Positions 1 through 11,416 of a stretch of DNA of 64,000 nt are shown piece after piece; position 1 is the stretch's first letter, and the number at the start of each line of letters is the position of its first letter. The DNA is taken from the NCBI GenBank assembly GCA_001770415.1, contig MEQX01000093.1:40507-104506 (forward strand). Direction: 5' to 3'. This DNA is from Betaproteobacteria bacterium RIFCSPLOWO2_02_FULL_63_19 (GTDB taxonomy: Bacteria > Pseudomonadota > Gammaproteobacteria > Burkholderiales > SG8-39). Position numbers and translations under genes: made by a program. A model generated the notes under the pieces. The model worked only from the letters and a program-made list of their open reading frames with translations. It had not been told where the DNA came from and made no database searches.

Positions 1-1
1 C

Positions 2-352
2 CTCGCTGGAACGGCCAAGAAGGGCGATGTGTTGGGCGTGGCCAGGATCGCGGCAATTCAGGGCGCAAAGCGCACGAGCGACATCATTCCGCTTTGTCAT
101 CCCCTTTCGCTGACGCATGTCGCCGCTGAGTTCAAGGTAGATCGGCGCCGCGCGATAGTCACTCTGACGGTAACGGTGGAGACGACAGGACGCACCGGCG
201 TTGAGATGGAGGCTCTCGCCGCGGTAAGCGTCGGCCTGCTGACCATCTACGATATGTGCAAGGCCGTGGACCGCGCGATGACCATCATCGACGTGAAGCT
301 GCTGGAAAAATCGGGTGGCAAGTCCGGGCGCTTCCGCCACCCCGAGGCCTGA
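2..352 (+). CDS. moaC: Cyclic pyranopterin monophosphate synthase MoaC, 5'-truncated
   Basis: This is the C-terminal part of MoaC, which with MoaA converts GTP to cyclic pyranopterin monophosphate, the first step of molybdenum cofactor synthesis in the cytoplasm. The reading frame is open from base 2 and ends in TGA at 350-352; the start lies outside the window. The sequence shows the family blocks [20 protein letters not shown] and IPLCHPL, then the [20 protein letters not shown] helix segment with the conserved Asp-Met-Cys. The C-terminal GGKSG motif is also present. Molybdopterin made here would be used by the formate dehydrogenase at the other end of the window, though nothing shows co-regulation. 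The next gene starts 110 bp downstream and is unrelated. Confidence 0.95.
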   Translation, partial: LAGTAKKGDVLGVARIAAIQGAKRTSDIIPLCHPLSLTHVAAEFKVDRRRAIVTLTVTVETTGRTGVEMEALAAVSVGLLTIYDMCKAVDRAMTIIDVKLLEKSGGKSGRFRHPEA

Positions 353-462
353 CGCGCCCACATTCCCGGACCGACGTTCTGCCACGGGCGCGCGGGATAC
401 ACTTTGTTACCGGAGCCGGACGCGCGACGTGATAGAGTCGCAACGCTACCCTAAGGTCTCCC

Positions 463-2010
463 ATGAAGAAGTTCTTCTCCGCAATCATATTGGTCGCGCT
501 GGTTGCTGGCGGCGGATATTTCTATCTGCGCCAACAGGCGTCGGCCACTGCCGGGTATCGGCTCGTCAAGATCGAGCGCGGCCCGATTACCGCAGTGGTT
601 TCATCCACGGGCACCCTGAACGCCGTCATCACCGTTCAGGTCGGCTCGCAGATTTCGGGCCAGATCAAGGAAATACTGGCCGATTTCAACACCGAGGTGA
701 AAAGCGGTCAACTGATAGCGCGAATCGATCCGGAGCAGTTTGAGTCGCGTGTGGCCCAGGTCAGGGCCGATCGCGATGCCGCACGCAGCGCGGTGGAGGT
801 CGCGCGCAGCAACGTTCGAGCGGCAACAGCGGACCGTGCGCGAATCCAGGCGATGCTTGCCGACGCCACCCGTGATCTGGAGCGCAAGCAACTTCTGCTG
901 GCAAAGAATTTCATCACCGCATCGGAGCGCGACAAGGCCCAAACCGTGTTTACAGTCGCCAAAGAGCAAGTGCGCACCGCCGAAGCCCAGATTGCCGTCC
1001 AGGAAGCCCAAGTCCGTAATGCCCTATCGGTGGTCAAACAGCGTGAAGCGGCACTCCGGCAAGCGACGATAGACCTTGATCGGACCTACATCCGGGCCCC
1101 CGTCGCCGGTACCGTCATTTCGCGAAACGTTGATGCAGGCCAGACCGTCGCGGCCAGCCTTCAGGCACCGACCCTGTTCACCATTGCCAAGGACCTATCG
1201 GCAATGCAGGTCGATACCTCGGTCGACGAAGCGGATGTCGGGCGACTACGGGTCGGGCAGCAAGCGACATTCACCGTGGACGCCTTCCCGCGCCGGAATT
1301 TCAACGGAAGCATCGTCCAGATCCGCAAGGCGCCCACGATCGTGCAAAACGTCGTCACATACACGGTGGTGATTTCGGCGGAAAACCCGGATCGCTCCCT
1401 ACTGCCGGGGATGACAGCCAACGTGCGCATCGTCGTAGACCAGCGTGAAAGCGTACTCAAAGTTCCCAATGCGGCGCTGCGCTTCCGTCCTGCTGTCCGG
1501 GTTGAATCAGCGCGCGAGGCACCTGTGCCGGATTCCGCCACCAGGCGCCCCGGCGCGCAGGAAGGACAGGCATTCAGACAGCGGATCGTCGCCGAGCTCG
1601 GCCTCGATGAGGCCCAAAAAGTAAGGGTCGAGCAGATTCTCGCGGATTCGCGCGCCAAAATGCGGACCTTGGCAGAGATGCAGAATGCTTCGGAGCGCCG
1701 CAAACATGCTGAGCGCATACGCGCCGAGTCGCGAAACGAAATCGCCTCCGTGCTTCGCGCCGAACAACGCGCAGGGTTCGAGCGCATCGTCGCGGACCTG
1801 TTTGGAGCACGAACCAGCGCCGGCCGCGTCTGGATTATAGATGCCGAAGGTCACCCCAAGCCGGTCGACGTCAGACTGGGCCTCTCCGATGGCAGTTCGA
1901 GCGAAATCCAATCGCGCGAACTTGCGGCGGGCCAGGAGGTTATCGTCGGCTTTGCGCAGACGGGCAGACCTGTGCAACCGCAAAGTGGCGCCCCGCGACT
2001 GCGATTCTGA
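463..2010 (+). CDS. MacA-like periplasmic adaptor with Spy/CpxP-like insertion
   Basis: Periplasmic membrane-fusion (HlyD/MacA family) adaptor of a tripartite exporter, 515 aa. It has an N-terminal signal-anchor (residues about 5-22), then a lipoyl half with VGSQISGQIKEI. A long alpha-hairpin follows (about 90-215), then the second lipoyl half (YIRAPVAGTVISR) and a beta-barrel domain ending at LLPGMTANVRIVV and VLKVPNAAL. Ordinary MacA proteins are about 370-400 aa. Here residues about 347-453 are an extra charged helical segment (LGLDEAQKVRVEQILADS to LRAEQRAGFERIVADLFG) resembling an LTxxQ (Spy/CpxP) repeat. After it the membrane-proximal strand resumes with VWIIDAEGHPKPVDVRLG. Start chosen at ATG 463, directly before the signal-anchor. 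It is followed 13 bp later by its ATPase. The substrate is unknown; macrolides, peptides or lipids are all possible. Confidence 0.9.
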   Translation: MKKFFSAIILVALVAGGGYFYLRQQASATAGYRLVKIERGPITAVVSSTGTLNAVITVQVGSQISGQIKEILADFNTEVKSGQLIARIDPEQFESRVAQVRADRDAARSAVEVARSNVRAATADRARIQAMLADATRDLERKQLLLAKNFITASERDKAQTVFTVAKEQVRTAEAQIAVQEAQVRNALSVVKQREAALRQATIDLDRTYIRAPVAGTVISRNVDAGQTVAASLQAPTLFTIAKDLSAMQVDTSVDEADVGRLRVGQQATFTVDAFPRRNFNGSIVQIRKAPTIVQNVVTYTVVISAENPDRSLLPGMTANVRIVVDQRESVLKVPNAALRFRPAVRVESAREAPVPDSATRRPGAQEGQAFRQRIVAELGLDEAQKVRVEQILADSRAKMRTLAEMQNASERRKHAERIRAESRNEIASVLRAEQRAGFERIVADLFGARTSAGRVWIIDAEGHPKPVDVRLGLSDGSSSEIQSRELAAGQEVIVGFAQTGRPVQPQSGAPRLRF

Positions 2011-2023
2011 ATTCCGGCACCGC

Positions 2024-2742
2024 ATGCTGATCCGCACCCGTAACCTGCGAAAGGAGTACTCCCTGGGCACGCACAGAGTCCACGCCCTTCGTGGAGTGTC
2101 CACTGAAATCGACGCGGGTGAATTCGTCGCAGTCATGGGACCGTCGGGTTCGGGGAAATCCACGTTCATGAATCTGCTCGGCTGCCTGGACGTGCCGACC
2201 TCCGGTGATTATGAACTCGCCGGAGACCCGGTCGAGCACCGCGCTCCCGACGAACTCGCTGCAATCCGTAACCGTCGCATCGGCTTCGTATTCCAGGGCT
2301 TCAATCTGCTTGGGCGCGCAAATGCGATGGAAAACGTCGAATTGCCGTTGATCTACGCTGGTGTTGCGTCGGCCGAGAGGCACCGCCGGGCGCGAGCCAA
2401 GATTGAACAGGTGGGTCTTGCCGAGCGCGGGCACCACCTTCCCTCCCAGCTCTCGGGGGGCCAACAGCAGCGCGTTGCGATTGCTCGAGCCTTGGTAACC
2501 GACCCCGTGCTACTGCTCGCCGACGAACCCACGGGCGCGCTGGACTCGCGCACGAGTCTGGAAATCCTGGCGCTGTTCCAGGAGTTGAACAGCCAAGGCA
2601 TTACTGTGGTGCTGGTAACCCATGAGCGTGACATTGCGCAGTTCGCACGCCGCATCATCAGTTTCCGCGACGGAATTGTCGCGGATGATCGAGCAAACCC
2701 GGCGCCGGGCAACGCGCAGCGCATGCTCGGAGAATACGCGGC

Positions 2743-2746
<4 letters not shown>
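2024..2746 (+). CDS. MacB/LolD-type ABC transporter ATP-binding protein
   Basis: ATPase that powers the adaptor-permease export system encoded on either side, 240 aa, cytoplasmic face of the inner membrane. Visible motifs: Walker A GPSGSGKST at 39-47, Q-loop Gln91, signature LSGGQQQR at 143-150, Walker B LLLADEPTGALD with Asp167-Glu168, and switch His200. These are typical of the MacB/LolD/FtsE group. The open frame extends further upstream over the end of the adaptor gene, but that part does not look like protein of this family. ATG 2024 (MLIRTRNLRKEY) is the family-like start. The stop overlaps the permease start by ATGA (2743-2746), so translation is probably coupled. In E. coli MacB the ATPase is fused to the permease; here they are separate genes. 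Confidence 0.93.
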
Positions 2747-3972
<1,226 letters not shown>

Positions 3973-4022
3973 GCCCGGACCAGCAGCCCCCCGCAGACAA
4001 TAGCGTCGGTACGCAGGAGAAT

Positions 4023-4361
4023 TCAGCGATCCTTCTTGCGGCCGGCCTTCGATTCGAGCGTGATCATGGTTACCAGCTCATATGTCCAGGCCTCGACAAG
4101 GTCCGGAGGGTACCCAGCGTCCCGCAGTGCCCATCGGAAACTGTTGCCCATCCGGGCTCTCTTGTAAAAATTGAGCCGATGGCTGTGTGCAAAATGTTCG
4201 GCACGGGTGAATATCGCGTGATGAGAACTCTTTAGCTGGCCGACGGTTTTCTTCTTTCCCGAGTCCAGAGAAGACGGCGGCACGCGCTTGGTGAGTTCGG
4301 AAGCAATCGAGCGGCCAAATTCATCCATTTCACTGGTATCAAACCACTGAAGAATTCCCAT
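4023..4361 (-). CDS. Small conserved helical protein, paralogue of 31718-32035
   Basis: A 112-aa protein of unknown function with no signal peptide or membrane helix. I chose ATG at 4361 (MGILQWFDTSEMDEFGR) over an upstream start because the added residues look non-coding and the gene at 31718-32035 begins at the matching place. Both share an N-terminal helix ending in LTKRVPP or IAKRYPAE, a central IFTRAEHF or IFENVFSP block, and a basic segment. Both then have FRWALRDAGYPPDLVEAWTYEL or LRWRLREMGYDETFIDSATEYL. The tail is strongly basic (KAGRKKDR). It is convergent with the exporter operon. No function can be assigned; a role as an adaptor or regulatory protein is possible. Confidence 0.7.
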   Translation of the reverse strand: MGILQWFDTSEMDEFGRSIASELTKRVPPSSLDSGKKKTVGQLKSSHHAIFTRAEHFAHSHRLNFYKRARMGNSFRWALRDAGYPPDLVEAWTYELVTMITLESKAGRKKDR

Positions 4362-4581
4362 AGACGAATCCCGTCGAGTCAACTCCGCACTGATGATACA
4401 ACCAATCGGCTTCGCGGCGCCGCGCGGCGGAACCCGTCTTCGCAGATCCAACGCGGACCTTGCCGGCGGCGGACTTCCTTCTTATATCGCAAACGTCAGG
4501 CACGCTTCCAGGCACGTTCCGTGACACGCTTGGTGGAGCTGGCTGCGCGCGGTGTTCCGGTCGGGCGCCAATGCAAACAGT

Positions 4582-6186
4582 CTAGTCGCCTTTGGATTTC
4601 GGACCAGACGCCTCCTCGTGGTATTCGTCATCTATGTTTACGTCCCAGATCGGGGCCTTGTCACCACTGCCGGACAGTACCGCTTCCACTGCAAGCTTGG
4701 CGGACAACATCGAATGGTCCTGGTTGTTGTAGCGGTGCATCCCGTTGCGCCCGATCAGAAACAAATTCGGAATCTTGTCGAGATATTCGCGTAGTTCGCC
4801 GAAGAACGCGTATGAACCGTAGTAACCGGGGTAGGCCTTTGGCATTCGGATCACGACCCCATCCAAGTAATCTGCGGCACTAGCAAGACGTAATCGACGC
4901 ATCTCCTCGATGCCGAGCTTCACCAATTCAGGGTCAGACGTTTCCCACAACTCGTCCCCTTCCTGGCAGAAATATTCCAATCCAATCCAAACGCTGTTTG
5001 CGTCACGAACCATGTGGGGGCTCCAGTTATTGAAGATCTGGAGGCGACCGACCTTTACGCCGGAATCCTGCACGTAAATCCAGTTATCGGGGACGAGGTT
5101 CGTTGCTCCTTGGCCAGCCGAAGTCGGCAGCATTCGCCTGTACAGCAGGCCGACCGTAATAAAATCGCGGTACTCGAGCCCGCCCGCAACTTCCCGGACG
5201 CGCTGCGGCGGCGCAGGCGCGAGCCCAAGAACAAGATCGCGAATCGGCATGGTCGAAAGAAAAAAGTCGGCCTCGTAACACTGTTCTTCCCCGCCTGGCA
5301 TCCGGGCGCACGCCGCTCTAATGCATGTGCCATCGTGCTCGAGACGGATCACAGGCGCCTCGGCAACAATGGTCACGCCCAGCTCACGCAAACGCTCGGC
5401 GGTGGTCTCCCACATCAACCCAGGGCCGTACTTCGGGTATAGAAAACGCTCGATAAGGGATGTCTGCTCGGCCTGACCGATGCCGGTGCTGTCGCCACCT
5501 ATCAGTTTCAAAATCGCGTGGCGCAGCGCCGTGCCTACCGAAAGGCTCTTGATTCGCTGGGCCCCCCATTCCGCGCTGATTTGACTACACTGTTTGCCCC
5601 AAACCTTTTCCGTATAGGCCTTAAAGAACTGCAAATAGAGCCGACGGCCGAACCTGTTGACAAAAAAATCCTCGAGCGTGCGTTCCGGACGAATCGGGAA
5701 AAGCGCTGCACGCAGATAGCTTGCCGCAAACGTTGCGCTGCGCCACAACCCGAGCTTGAGTGCCGTTTCGACGTTTGCCTTAACGGGATAGTCGAAGAAT
5801 CGCCCATTGAAATAGATGCGCGAAAGGCGGCTTCGTACCAGCATCACGCGTTCATCCGAGGCCGGTGCCTCGGAAGCCGTGCCCAGCGCGTGCCGCTTTC
5901 CCTGGTAGGCGAGAAGCAACACCCTGTCCTTCTCATTCAGATCGACCTCGCGTACGAGTGGTAGCATGTTCAGCCACCAGTCCATGATCCAATCCGACTT
6001 GGAGAAGAACCGGTGTCCGCCGATGTCGATGCGATTCCCTTTGTAATTGACGGTCTTCGCCAAGCCGCCGATGTCCCGCGTTGCTTCGAGAACGACGATG
6101 TTTCTGACACCGGCTTTCGCCAGCTCGTATGCCGCCGTAAGACCGGCCGGCCCAGCGCCGATGATCACTGCCCTCAGTTGATTCAT
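4582..6186 (-). CDS. FAD-dependent oxidoreductase of polysaccharide cluster
   Basis: A 534-aa flavoprotein of the NAD(P)-binding Rossmann/amine-oxidase superfamily, the branch that includes UDP-galactopyranose mutase-like and protoporphyrinogen-oxidase-like proteins. The dinucleotide motif GAGPAGL is at residues 10-16, followed by the Glu ending beta-2 (VVLEA) and [11 protein letters not shown]. The C-terminal FAD-contact region [18 protein letters not shown] is typical of versions found in exopolysaccharide and O-antigen loci. The frame is open further upstream, but ATG 6184-6186 is the correct start because it begins directly at the Rossmann fold and follows the GtrA stop by 1 bp. It probably acts on a nucleotide- or lipid-linked sugar; the reaction is not known from sequence. 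Confidence 0.85.
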   Translation of the reverse strand: MNQLRAVIIGAGPAGLTAAYELAKAGVRNIVVLEATRDIGGLAKTVNYKGNRIDIGGHRFFSKSDWIMDWWLNMLPLVREVDLNEKDRVLLLAYQGKRHALGTASEAPASDERVMLVRSRLSRIYFNGRFFDYPVKANVETALKLGLWRSATFAASYLRAALFPIRPERTLEDFFVNRFGRRLYLQFFKAYTEKVWGKQCSQISAEWGAQRIKSLSVGTALRHAILKLIGGDSTGIGQAEQTSLIERFLYPKYGPGLMWETTAERLRELGVTIVAEAPVIRLEHDGTCIRAACARMPGGEEQCYEADFFLSTMPIRDLVLGLAPAPPQRVREVAGGLEYRDFITVGLLYRRMLPTSAGQGATNLVPDNWIYVQDSGVKVGRLQIFNNWSPHMVRDANSVWIGLEYFCQEGDELWETSDPELVKLGIEEMRRLRLASAADYLDGVVIRMPKAYPGYYGSYAFFGELREYLDKIPNLFLIGRNGMHRYNNQDHSMLSAKLAVEAVLSGSGDKAPIWDVNIDDEYHEEASGPKSKGD

Positions 6187-6187
6187 G

Positions 6188-6634
6188 TCATGCCTGGAGA
6201 CGGGTGAAAAGAAGCAGCTTACGACCCAGAAAATTGCAGCAGAACACGATACCGGCCGAAACCAGTTTGGCGAGTTCGGGAGACAGCGACAACCACGCGA
6301 CGCCGACGTAGAGCACCAGTTCATTCACTAGTAGACCGAAAATACCGATCAGCGCGAATATCACGAATTCGGAGCGCCGTCCGGCGAGGCGCCGCTGGTG
6401 AAACACCCAGCGGACGCTGAGAATGTAGACTGTCACCAGACCTAGCATGAACCCGCTCGGCCCCGCAATGAGGTAGTGGATGTCCGCGAGCCGGATCATT
6501 GCGATATAGGTACCGGCATCAACGGCGAGCGCGACAGCCGAAGCGACGAAGTAGCGCAGAGCCTCTTTCAGCATGCCGCCGGCGGCCGTCCTCGCGGCAC
6601 GCATCTCAGTCGCCAGCGAAGTCCTGCCAATCAT
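6188..6634 (-). CDS. GtrA-family membrane protein
   Basis: A 148-aa protein with four predicted transmembrane helices (roughly [60 protein letters not shown] and [20 protein letters not shown]). This is the GtrA layout. GtrA-like proteins are thought to help flip or present polyprenyl-phosphate-linked monosaccharides for glucosylation of surface polymers. I chose ATG 6632-6634 because it gives the usual family length; the longer frame would overlap the preceding gene and adds non-family residues. It lies between a GT-C-like membrane protein and the flavoprotein, all co-directional. Confidence 0.85.
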   Translation of the reverse strand: MIGRTSLATEMRAARTAAGGMLKEALRYFVASAVALAVDAGTYIAMIRLADIHYLIAGPSGFMLGLVTVYILSVRWVFHQRRLAGRRSEFVIFALIGIFGLLVNELVLYVGVAWLSLSPELAKLVSAGIVFCCNFLGRKLLLFTRLQA

Positions 6635-6698
6635 AGATATGGATTGATCCGCCCAGTTTTGCTCCTGCAAAAGGAAACGTCCTGTACACGTTCTCGTC

Positions 6699-8402
6699 TC
6701 ATTCGAGCAGCCATAGCTCACCCCATGCTCCGACGGTAACTCGCCTAGCGCCCGCGTGCAGTCGATGTGCCATTTCCGCATTTTCCTTGCGACCATGGCT
6801 AATCATGAAAAGGACCTTCCTCGTCAGCGGCGGATAATTGTGCAGCATGTCGATCGTGTAGTAGCCATAGCTCGTGTCGATAAAAGCGACTTGCGCCATG
6901 GACGTATCGGCCAATGGAACCTGGCCAAGGTGCCGTTCGATGAACGCGTTGACCTGCATAACGCGTAATGAGGTAGACAACAGAAGGCTCCCGAGCGCAA
7001 GTGCTCCGACCGCCGCAACGAATCGCCTTCCGCCCGAAGACCTTACCGGAACGCGAACCATGGCGGCTGCTGCCAGCACGGCAAGAACGCCCCAGGCGGA
7101 GTGGAAATATCGGTATCCCCATCCATGGCCCTGGTCAAAGGGGATCAGAAAGTACCCTAGGAACGTCGTAATCGCTGATGCAAGCAGCAACCCGTACCGC
7201 GGATCCGTCCGGGCTTTCAGGAAACCGAACCACGCAAGGATCGGCAGTCCGGGCACTGCCCATACCCAAAGTTTCACCAAGCCGCCAACACGAACCAGTA
7301 CGGTGTGCGCATCCGGGAGGTTCGCGATCTTTCCGATCGCCGCCATCCAGCGTATTGCATAAGGTACAGTCGCCGCAGCGCTGCCCGGTGGCGTATGAAT
7401 CGAGCCAGCACTGCGCAAATCGCCGAGCAATTGCAGCCACCCGACGCCAAGGGCACCCGCGAAAGGTATATAACCGAGTGCCAGCGCCACAAAACACCGG
7501 AACTCGCGACGAACGAGGAGCCAGACTATCCAGGGCGCCGCATAGAGCATATGAGGTGGCGGGCTGTGCATGACCAGCGCAAACCCACCGACCATTCCCG
7601 CGGCGAGTGCCTTTCCCGGTGTAGGCCGCAGCAGCAACAGCGTGTAGACCGTACTGAACAGAAGGTTCGCGCTCATCGAATAGTAGGACATCGCGTTGAT
7701 CGAGAACGCCGGGGACGCGAGCGCGAAAAGAATCGCCCAGCCTCCGGCTTCCTCGCTGGCGCAGAGCTCGCGCGCCAGCCGGTGCACAGCCACGAGCGAC
7801 AATGCCCCGATCGCAGGGTTGGATGCCCACGGGATGCCGAGAAACGTAAAGGGCGTGAGCAGAAGCGCGAATCCGGGCATGAAATAGGAAACCACCTCGC
7901 CCCCTGGGCGGGACACGATTAGAAACGATTTCTGAAATGGCTTCGCGATGAGCCAATCCAGGAGTTCCACCGGATAGTGGCCTATGAGATGTCCCGCGGC
8001 GAATACTTCGCTCTGAAAACGAACGCTGTACTCGTCCATCGACAGCGGATAATCGTGATAGGCGAATACTGCGCCGACGCAAAAGGCGACGAATGCCACG
8101 CCAGCGACAATGTTCGGATGATTTCCAATTGCGCGCACCACTGCGATCGTCGGCCCGCTATTCCTTGAAAGAAGCGCCACAGCCAGTAGGCCGACGATCA
8201 GCAGTGCAGCCCAGTAATCCTGATTGATCAGCAGATTCCAGAAGATTGGCGCCGAGTATGGGTCGTTTACGCCGAGGCGGTGCCGAACTATAAAGCCCAG
8301 ACAAAAGACGGAGACGATTACACTGCCGAGAAAGAATGAACGTGAAACATCATTCTCGCTCCCGGGAAACAGGAACTCTCCTACGCTTGTCGCTTGCCTC
8401 AT
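6699..8402 (-). CDS. Polytopic membrane protein, GT-C glycosyltransferase-like
   Basis: A 567-aa integral membrane protein with about 11-12 hydrophobic helices and a shorter soluble C-terminus. The first periplasmic loop contains an acidic pair in YPLSMDEYSVRFQSE, the position where GT39/PMT-like GT-C enzymes carry catalytic acidic residues. That fits its place beside GtrA and the flavoprotein, but no family signature is strong enough to name it. Start ATG 8400-8402 (MRQATSVGEF). It probably transfers a sugar from a polyprenyl-phosphate donor on the periplasmic side; this is inference from topology and context. Confidence 0.7.
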   Translation of the reverse strand: MRQATSVGEFLFPGSENDVSRSFFLGSVIVSVFCLGFIVRHRLGVNDPYSAPIFWNLLINQDYWAALLIVGLLAVALLSRNSGPTIAVVRAIGNHPNIVAGVAFVAFCVGAVFAYHDYPLSMDEYSVRFQSEVFAAGHLIGHYPVELLDWLIAKPFQKSFLIVSRPGGEVVSYFMPGFALLLTPFTFLGIPWASNPAIGALSLVAVHRLARELCASEEAGGWAILFALASPAFSINAMSYYSMSANLLFSTVYTLLLLRPTPGKALAAGMVGGFALVMHSPPPHMLYAAPWIVWLLVRREFRCFVALALGYIPFAGALGVGWLQLLGDLRSAGSIHTPPGSAAATVPYAIRWMAAIGKIANLPDAHTVLVRVGGLVKLWVWAVPGLPILAWFGFLKARTDPRYGLLLASAITTFLGYFLIPFDQGHGWGYRYFHSAWGVLAVLAAAAMVRVPVRSSGGRRFVAAVGALALGSLLLSTSLRVMQVNAFIERHLGQVPLADTSMAQVAFIDTSYGYYTIDMLHNYPPLTRKVLFMISHGRKENAEMAHRLHAGARRVTVGAWGELWLLE

Positions 8403-8517
8403 ATTAGGTCGTTCCCGCTTCGAATCGGCGGAATCATTAGACAGCCCGCCGAAGGCGCGTACCACTCAACAAGAATCGTCGTTCGGCGCAGAACCCTAGG
8501 CAGCCCAAGCTGTCGGT

Positions 8518-9933
8518 CTAATAGGCGGCCGGCTGCGTGAAACCGCGCACTACCGTCAAGAAGACAATCTTGAGGTCCAGCCAAATCGACCAGTTTCGGA
8601 TGTAGTAGAGGTCGTGCTCGACCCGTTTGCGCATCTTCTCCACGGTGTCGGTTTCACCGCGCCACCCATTCACCTGTGCCCAACCCGTGATGCCCGGCTT
8701 TACTTTATGCCTGAGCATATATCCCGTAACGAGCTTTCGGTATTGTTCATTGTGCGACACCGCGTGTGGTCGCGGACCGACGACCGACATATGCCCTTGG
8801 AGCACGTTGAAAAACTGCGGTAGTTCATCCAGCGAAGTGCGTCTCAGAAAGGCGCCGAAACGCGTTACTCTCGGATCGGCCTTACGCGCCTGCGGCACGT
8901 CCCCGCCGTCCTCGAGAACCTTCATCGTACGGAATTTCCATACTTCGACAACTTTGCCGCTCATTCCGTAACGGTGCTGGACAAATAGCACCGGGCCACG
9001 CGAGGTTAGCTTTATCGCTAATGCGACCAGCAGCATTAAGGGCAACGCGGGTATCAAAATAAGCCCGGCCAGGGCGATGTCTTCAAGTCGCTTGAGTGAG
9101 CCGTCTACGCCCAGAAACGGCGTATCGAATATGCTCACGACTGGCATGCCCTCGATTTCTGTCCAGCGCGCATTCATCATTTCGAACATGAAGAATTCGG
9201 GCACGAGAAAGACCGACGCGGTGGTGTCGGAAAGCTCCCTGATCAGATCCATGACTCTCCGCTCATTTACAAGTGGCAGCGCGACGTACACGTAATCCAA
9301 ATTGCCTGACCTAGCGCGCTCAACCATGGTCGCAAGGCTTCCCTCGACCCTGTAAGGGTGCCCTGCAAGTGGCTCCACTCCGCGGTGCACATCGTCATCG
9401 TAAAAACCGATCAGATTCAATCCAAGCCATTCAGCGGCCAACACGCGTTCGGCGACGCGGCGCGCAAGATCTCCCGCGCCGGCGATCGCGAGCGAGCGCA
9501 TGTTGCGCCCATTCGCTCGGCTTGCGCGCAAGAACAGGCGTATCGCAAACCGAAGTATTACCAGTATGGAAAACGAGAGGCTCCACCAAAGGATCATTAT
9601 GACGCGGGAATAGTGCTCGGAGGTCTTGGTCAGATAAGCAATAGTGACCAGCAGCGCGGCAACGCCAGCACAGACAGCAGCAAGTTCAGCGACCTCTTGG
9701 CGCAACGCGTAGACACGCCAAGATGAATACAAATGTGTCAGCTCGCCAGCGGTCACGAACACAAGCACGGCAAGGACCGCAGCCAGCCAATAATATGGCC
9801 CCATCGATTGTGGGTCGTAAAAGGCTACCGCTCCGAACAACGACAAAAAGACCACCGCGGAGTCAAGCAGGCGGTGCAGGAATGCGAACTTGGAGGCATG
9901 GGGTCGGATCAGACCACCAGCATCGGATGCCAT
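8518..9933 (-). CDS. Undecaprenyl-phosphate sugar-phosphate transferase (WcaJ/EpsB type)
   Basis: Polyisoprenyl-phosphate hexose-1-phosphate transferase that starts repeat-unit synthesis on undecaprenyl phosphate at the inner membrane, 471 aa. The N-terminal half has four transmembrane helices and a Rossmann-like CoA-binding_3 domain (SLAIAGAGDLARRVAERVLA). The C-terminal catalytic domain (about 280-471) begins with a membrane helix and shows KFRTMKV, TRFGAFLRRTSLDELPQFFN and VVGPRPHAV. It continues with KPGITGWAQVNGWRGET and the typical short C-terminus. Length and layout match WcaJ, which loads glucose-1-phosphate in colanic acid synthesis. The sugar actually used here cannot be read from sequence. 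Confidence 0.93.
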   Translation of the reverse strand: MASDAGGLIRPHASKFAFLHRLLDSAVVFLSLFGAVAFYDPQSMGPYYWLAAVLAVLVFVTAGELTHLYSSWRVYALRQEVAELAAVCAGVAALLVTIAYLTKTSEHYSRVIMILWWSLSFSILVILRFAIRLFLRASRANGRNMRSLAIAGAGDLARRVAERVLAAEWLGLNLIGFYDDDVHRGVEPLAGHPYRVEGSLATMVERARSGNLDYVYVALPLVNERRVMDLIRELSDTTASVFLVPEFFMFEMMNARWTEIEGMPVVSIFDTPFLGVDGSLKRLEDIALAGLILIPALPLMLLVALAIKLTSRGPVLFVQHRYGMSGKVVEVWKFRTMKVLEDGGDVPQARKADPRVTRFGAFLRRTSLDELPQFFNVLQGHMSVVGPRPHAVSHNEQYRKLVTGYMLRHKVKPGITGWAQVNGWRGETDTVEKMRKRVEHDLYYIRNWSIWLDLKIVFLTVVRGFTQPAAY

Positions 9934-10049
9934 TTCTTTATGAACCCTCCGTTGAAAGCGACCCCGTATGCCGCTTGCAAAATGCTAGCATGCCCATTAT
10001 TACGGCAAACGAGAACAAATTCCTTAGCTTGATGCGATCGTCGTTCCCG

Positions 10050-11306
10050 CTAGGACTTGGTGAGCCCCTCAAGCTCGCGCACGAATTCACCGAGGATCGC
10101 GCTTCGATTCCACTCCGATTCCGCCCTCGTGCGTCCGGTTGCTCCGAGCTCCAAACGCAACCGCACGTCCCGCGCCAGTTCGATAATTGCGCCGGCAAAC
10201 GCGTTCAGGTCACCTGGAGCGACCACCCTGCCACAGGCCTCCAGCGCCAGCGATATCTCAGAATCTGCACTCGCAGTAGCCACAACTGGTCTTCCGCTGG
10301 CAAGCATGCCCGTGAGTTTGGATGGCATTACCAGATCGGCAATACCCGGTCGCTGAGGAAGAAGATGAATATCGGCGAGATTCAAGAGTTGATTGAGAAG
10401 GGAAGCAGGTTGAATTGGCATGAAGCGGACGTTGGCGAGCTCTGACGCCGCCGCCTCGAGTTTCGCCCTCGCAGGTCCATCACCGCATAACACGAAATCT
10501 ACCGGCTCGCCTGCCAGAAGCTGCGCCGACTCAATGATGAGTTCGAGACCTTGTTTCGATCCCATCGCTCCCGAGTACAGTGCCACCACGCGGCCCGCAC
10601 CAATGCCCAGCCGCTCCCTGAATATACTTGGCTCTCTGGTTGGGTAAATTTCGGCGGTGTCTACCCAGTTGCGCAGAAGCAGCGTGCGTTCCAATGCAAC
10701 GCCCTTCGTCGTCAACCGCTGCCGCATTGCCGATGAAATCGTAGATACCTTGTCAAATCGGCGCAGCAGCGATCCCTCGCAGGCATTGACGATTGCACGC
10801 GGGAAACCTGCTCGAAGCAGCCCCACCGCGAATGCAGCGTCAATTTCGAAGTCCTGAACGTGCAACCACGCAGCAGCAGCAGCGGCCCGAGCGGTTGCAA
10901 GCGCGGCAGGCGCTGATATGAGCGTAGGCGCAATCGCGATAACGACCTGCGGACGCCATGCAATCTGGCAAAGGGCTGCGGGAAGACTTGATGCCGCGAA
11001 AGAAATCAGATGCAGAACCCGGCGAAGGCCTGTCGGCCGTTTCGGAACGTAGATCGGACAGCGCCATATTTCGACCGACTTGCTCGCGACTCGGGCAATA
11101 TTCGATGCCGAACGATCGATGAATTCGCGGTGATACCTGAATCGCGACCGTCCCTGCTCGCGCTCCCACCGCGGGTAATACGGCGGGCCCGCGATGATCC
11201 GAACTTCATGCCCGACCTCGGCAAACCAAGCCGCCATTTCGCCCGTGTACTTACCCACGCCGACCAGTTCCGGCCAGAAGTTGAGACCGACTATGAGGAT
11301 CTTCAT
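10050..11306 (-). CDS. Glycosyltransferase family 4, WcaI-like
   Basis: A 418-aa cytoplasmic GT4 enzyme. The N-terminus MKILIVGLNFWPELVGVGKY and the PPYYPRWE segment are characteristic of WcaI of colanic-acid-type clusters. The C-terminal nucleotide-sugar domain contains ALYSGAMGSKQGLELIIESA, FVLCGDGPAR and the acidic motif region LLPQRPGIADLVMPSKL. It would add a sugar to the growing lipid-linked repeat unit. It lies 116 bp upstream of the initiating transferase on the same strand and follows the other GT4 gene. Confidence 0.9.
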   Translation of the reverse strand: MKILIVGLNFWPELVGVGKYTGEMAAWFAEVGHEVRIIAGPPYYPRWEREQGRSRFRYHREFIDRSASNIARVASKSVEIWRCPIYVPKRPTGLRRVLHLISFAASSLPAALCQIAWRPQVVIAIAPTLISAPAALATARAAAAAAWLHVQDFEIDAAFAVGLLRAGFPRAIVNACEGSLLRRFDKVSTISSAMRQRLTTKGVALERTLLLRNWVDTAEIYPTREPSIFRERLGIGAGRVVALYSGAMGSKQGLELIIESAQLLAGEPVDFVLCGDGPARAKLEAAASELANVRFMPIQPASLLNQLLNLADIHLLPQRPGIADLVMPSKLTGMLASGRPVVATASADSEISLALEACGRVVAPGDLNAFAGAIIELARDVRLRLELGATGRTRAESEWNRSAILGEFVRELEGLTKS

Positions 11307-11416
11307 GAAGGTTCGTGCCGACGATGCGCGCTCGTGTGAACTGTTGAGATTACACGCGACTGGTGTTATACGGCGCGCATCGCCGCGGGGTAGATGGTAC
11401 CGAGCCCGCCTGCCAT

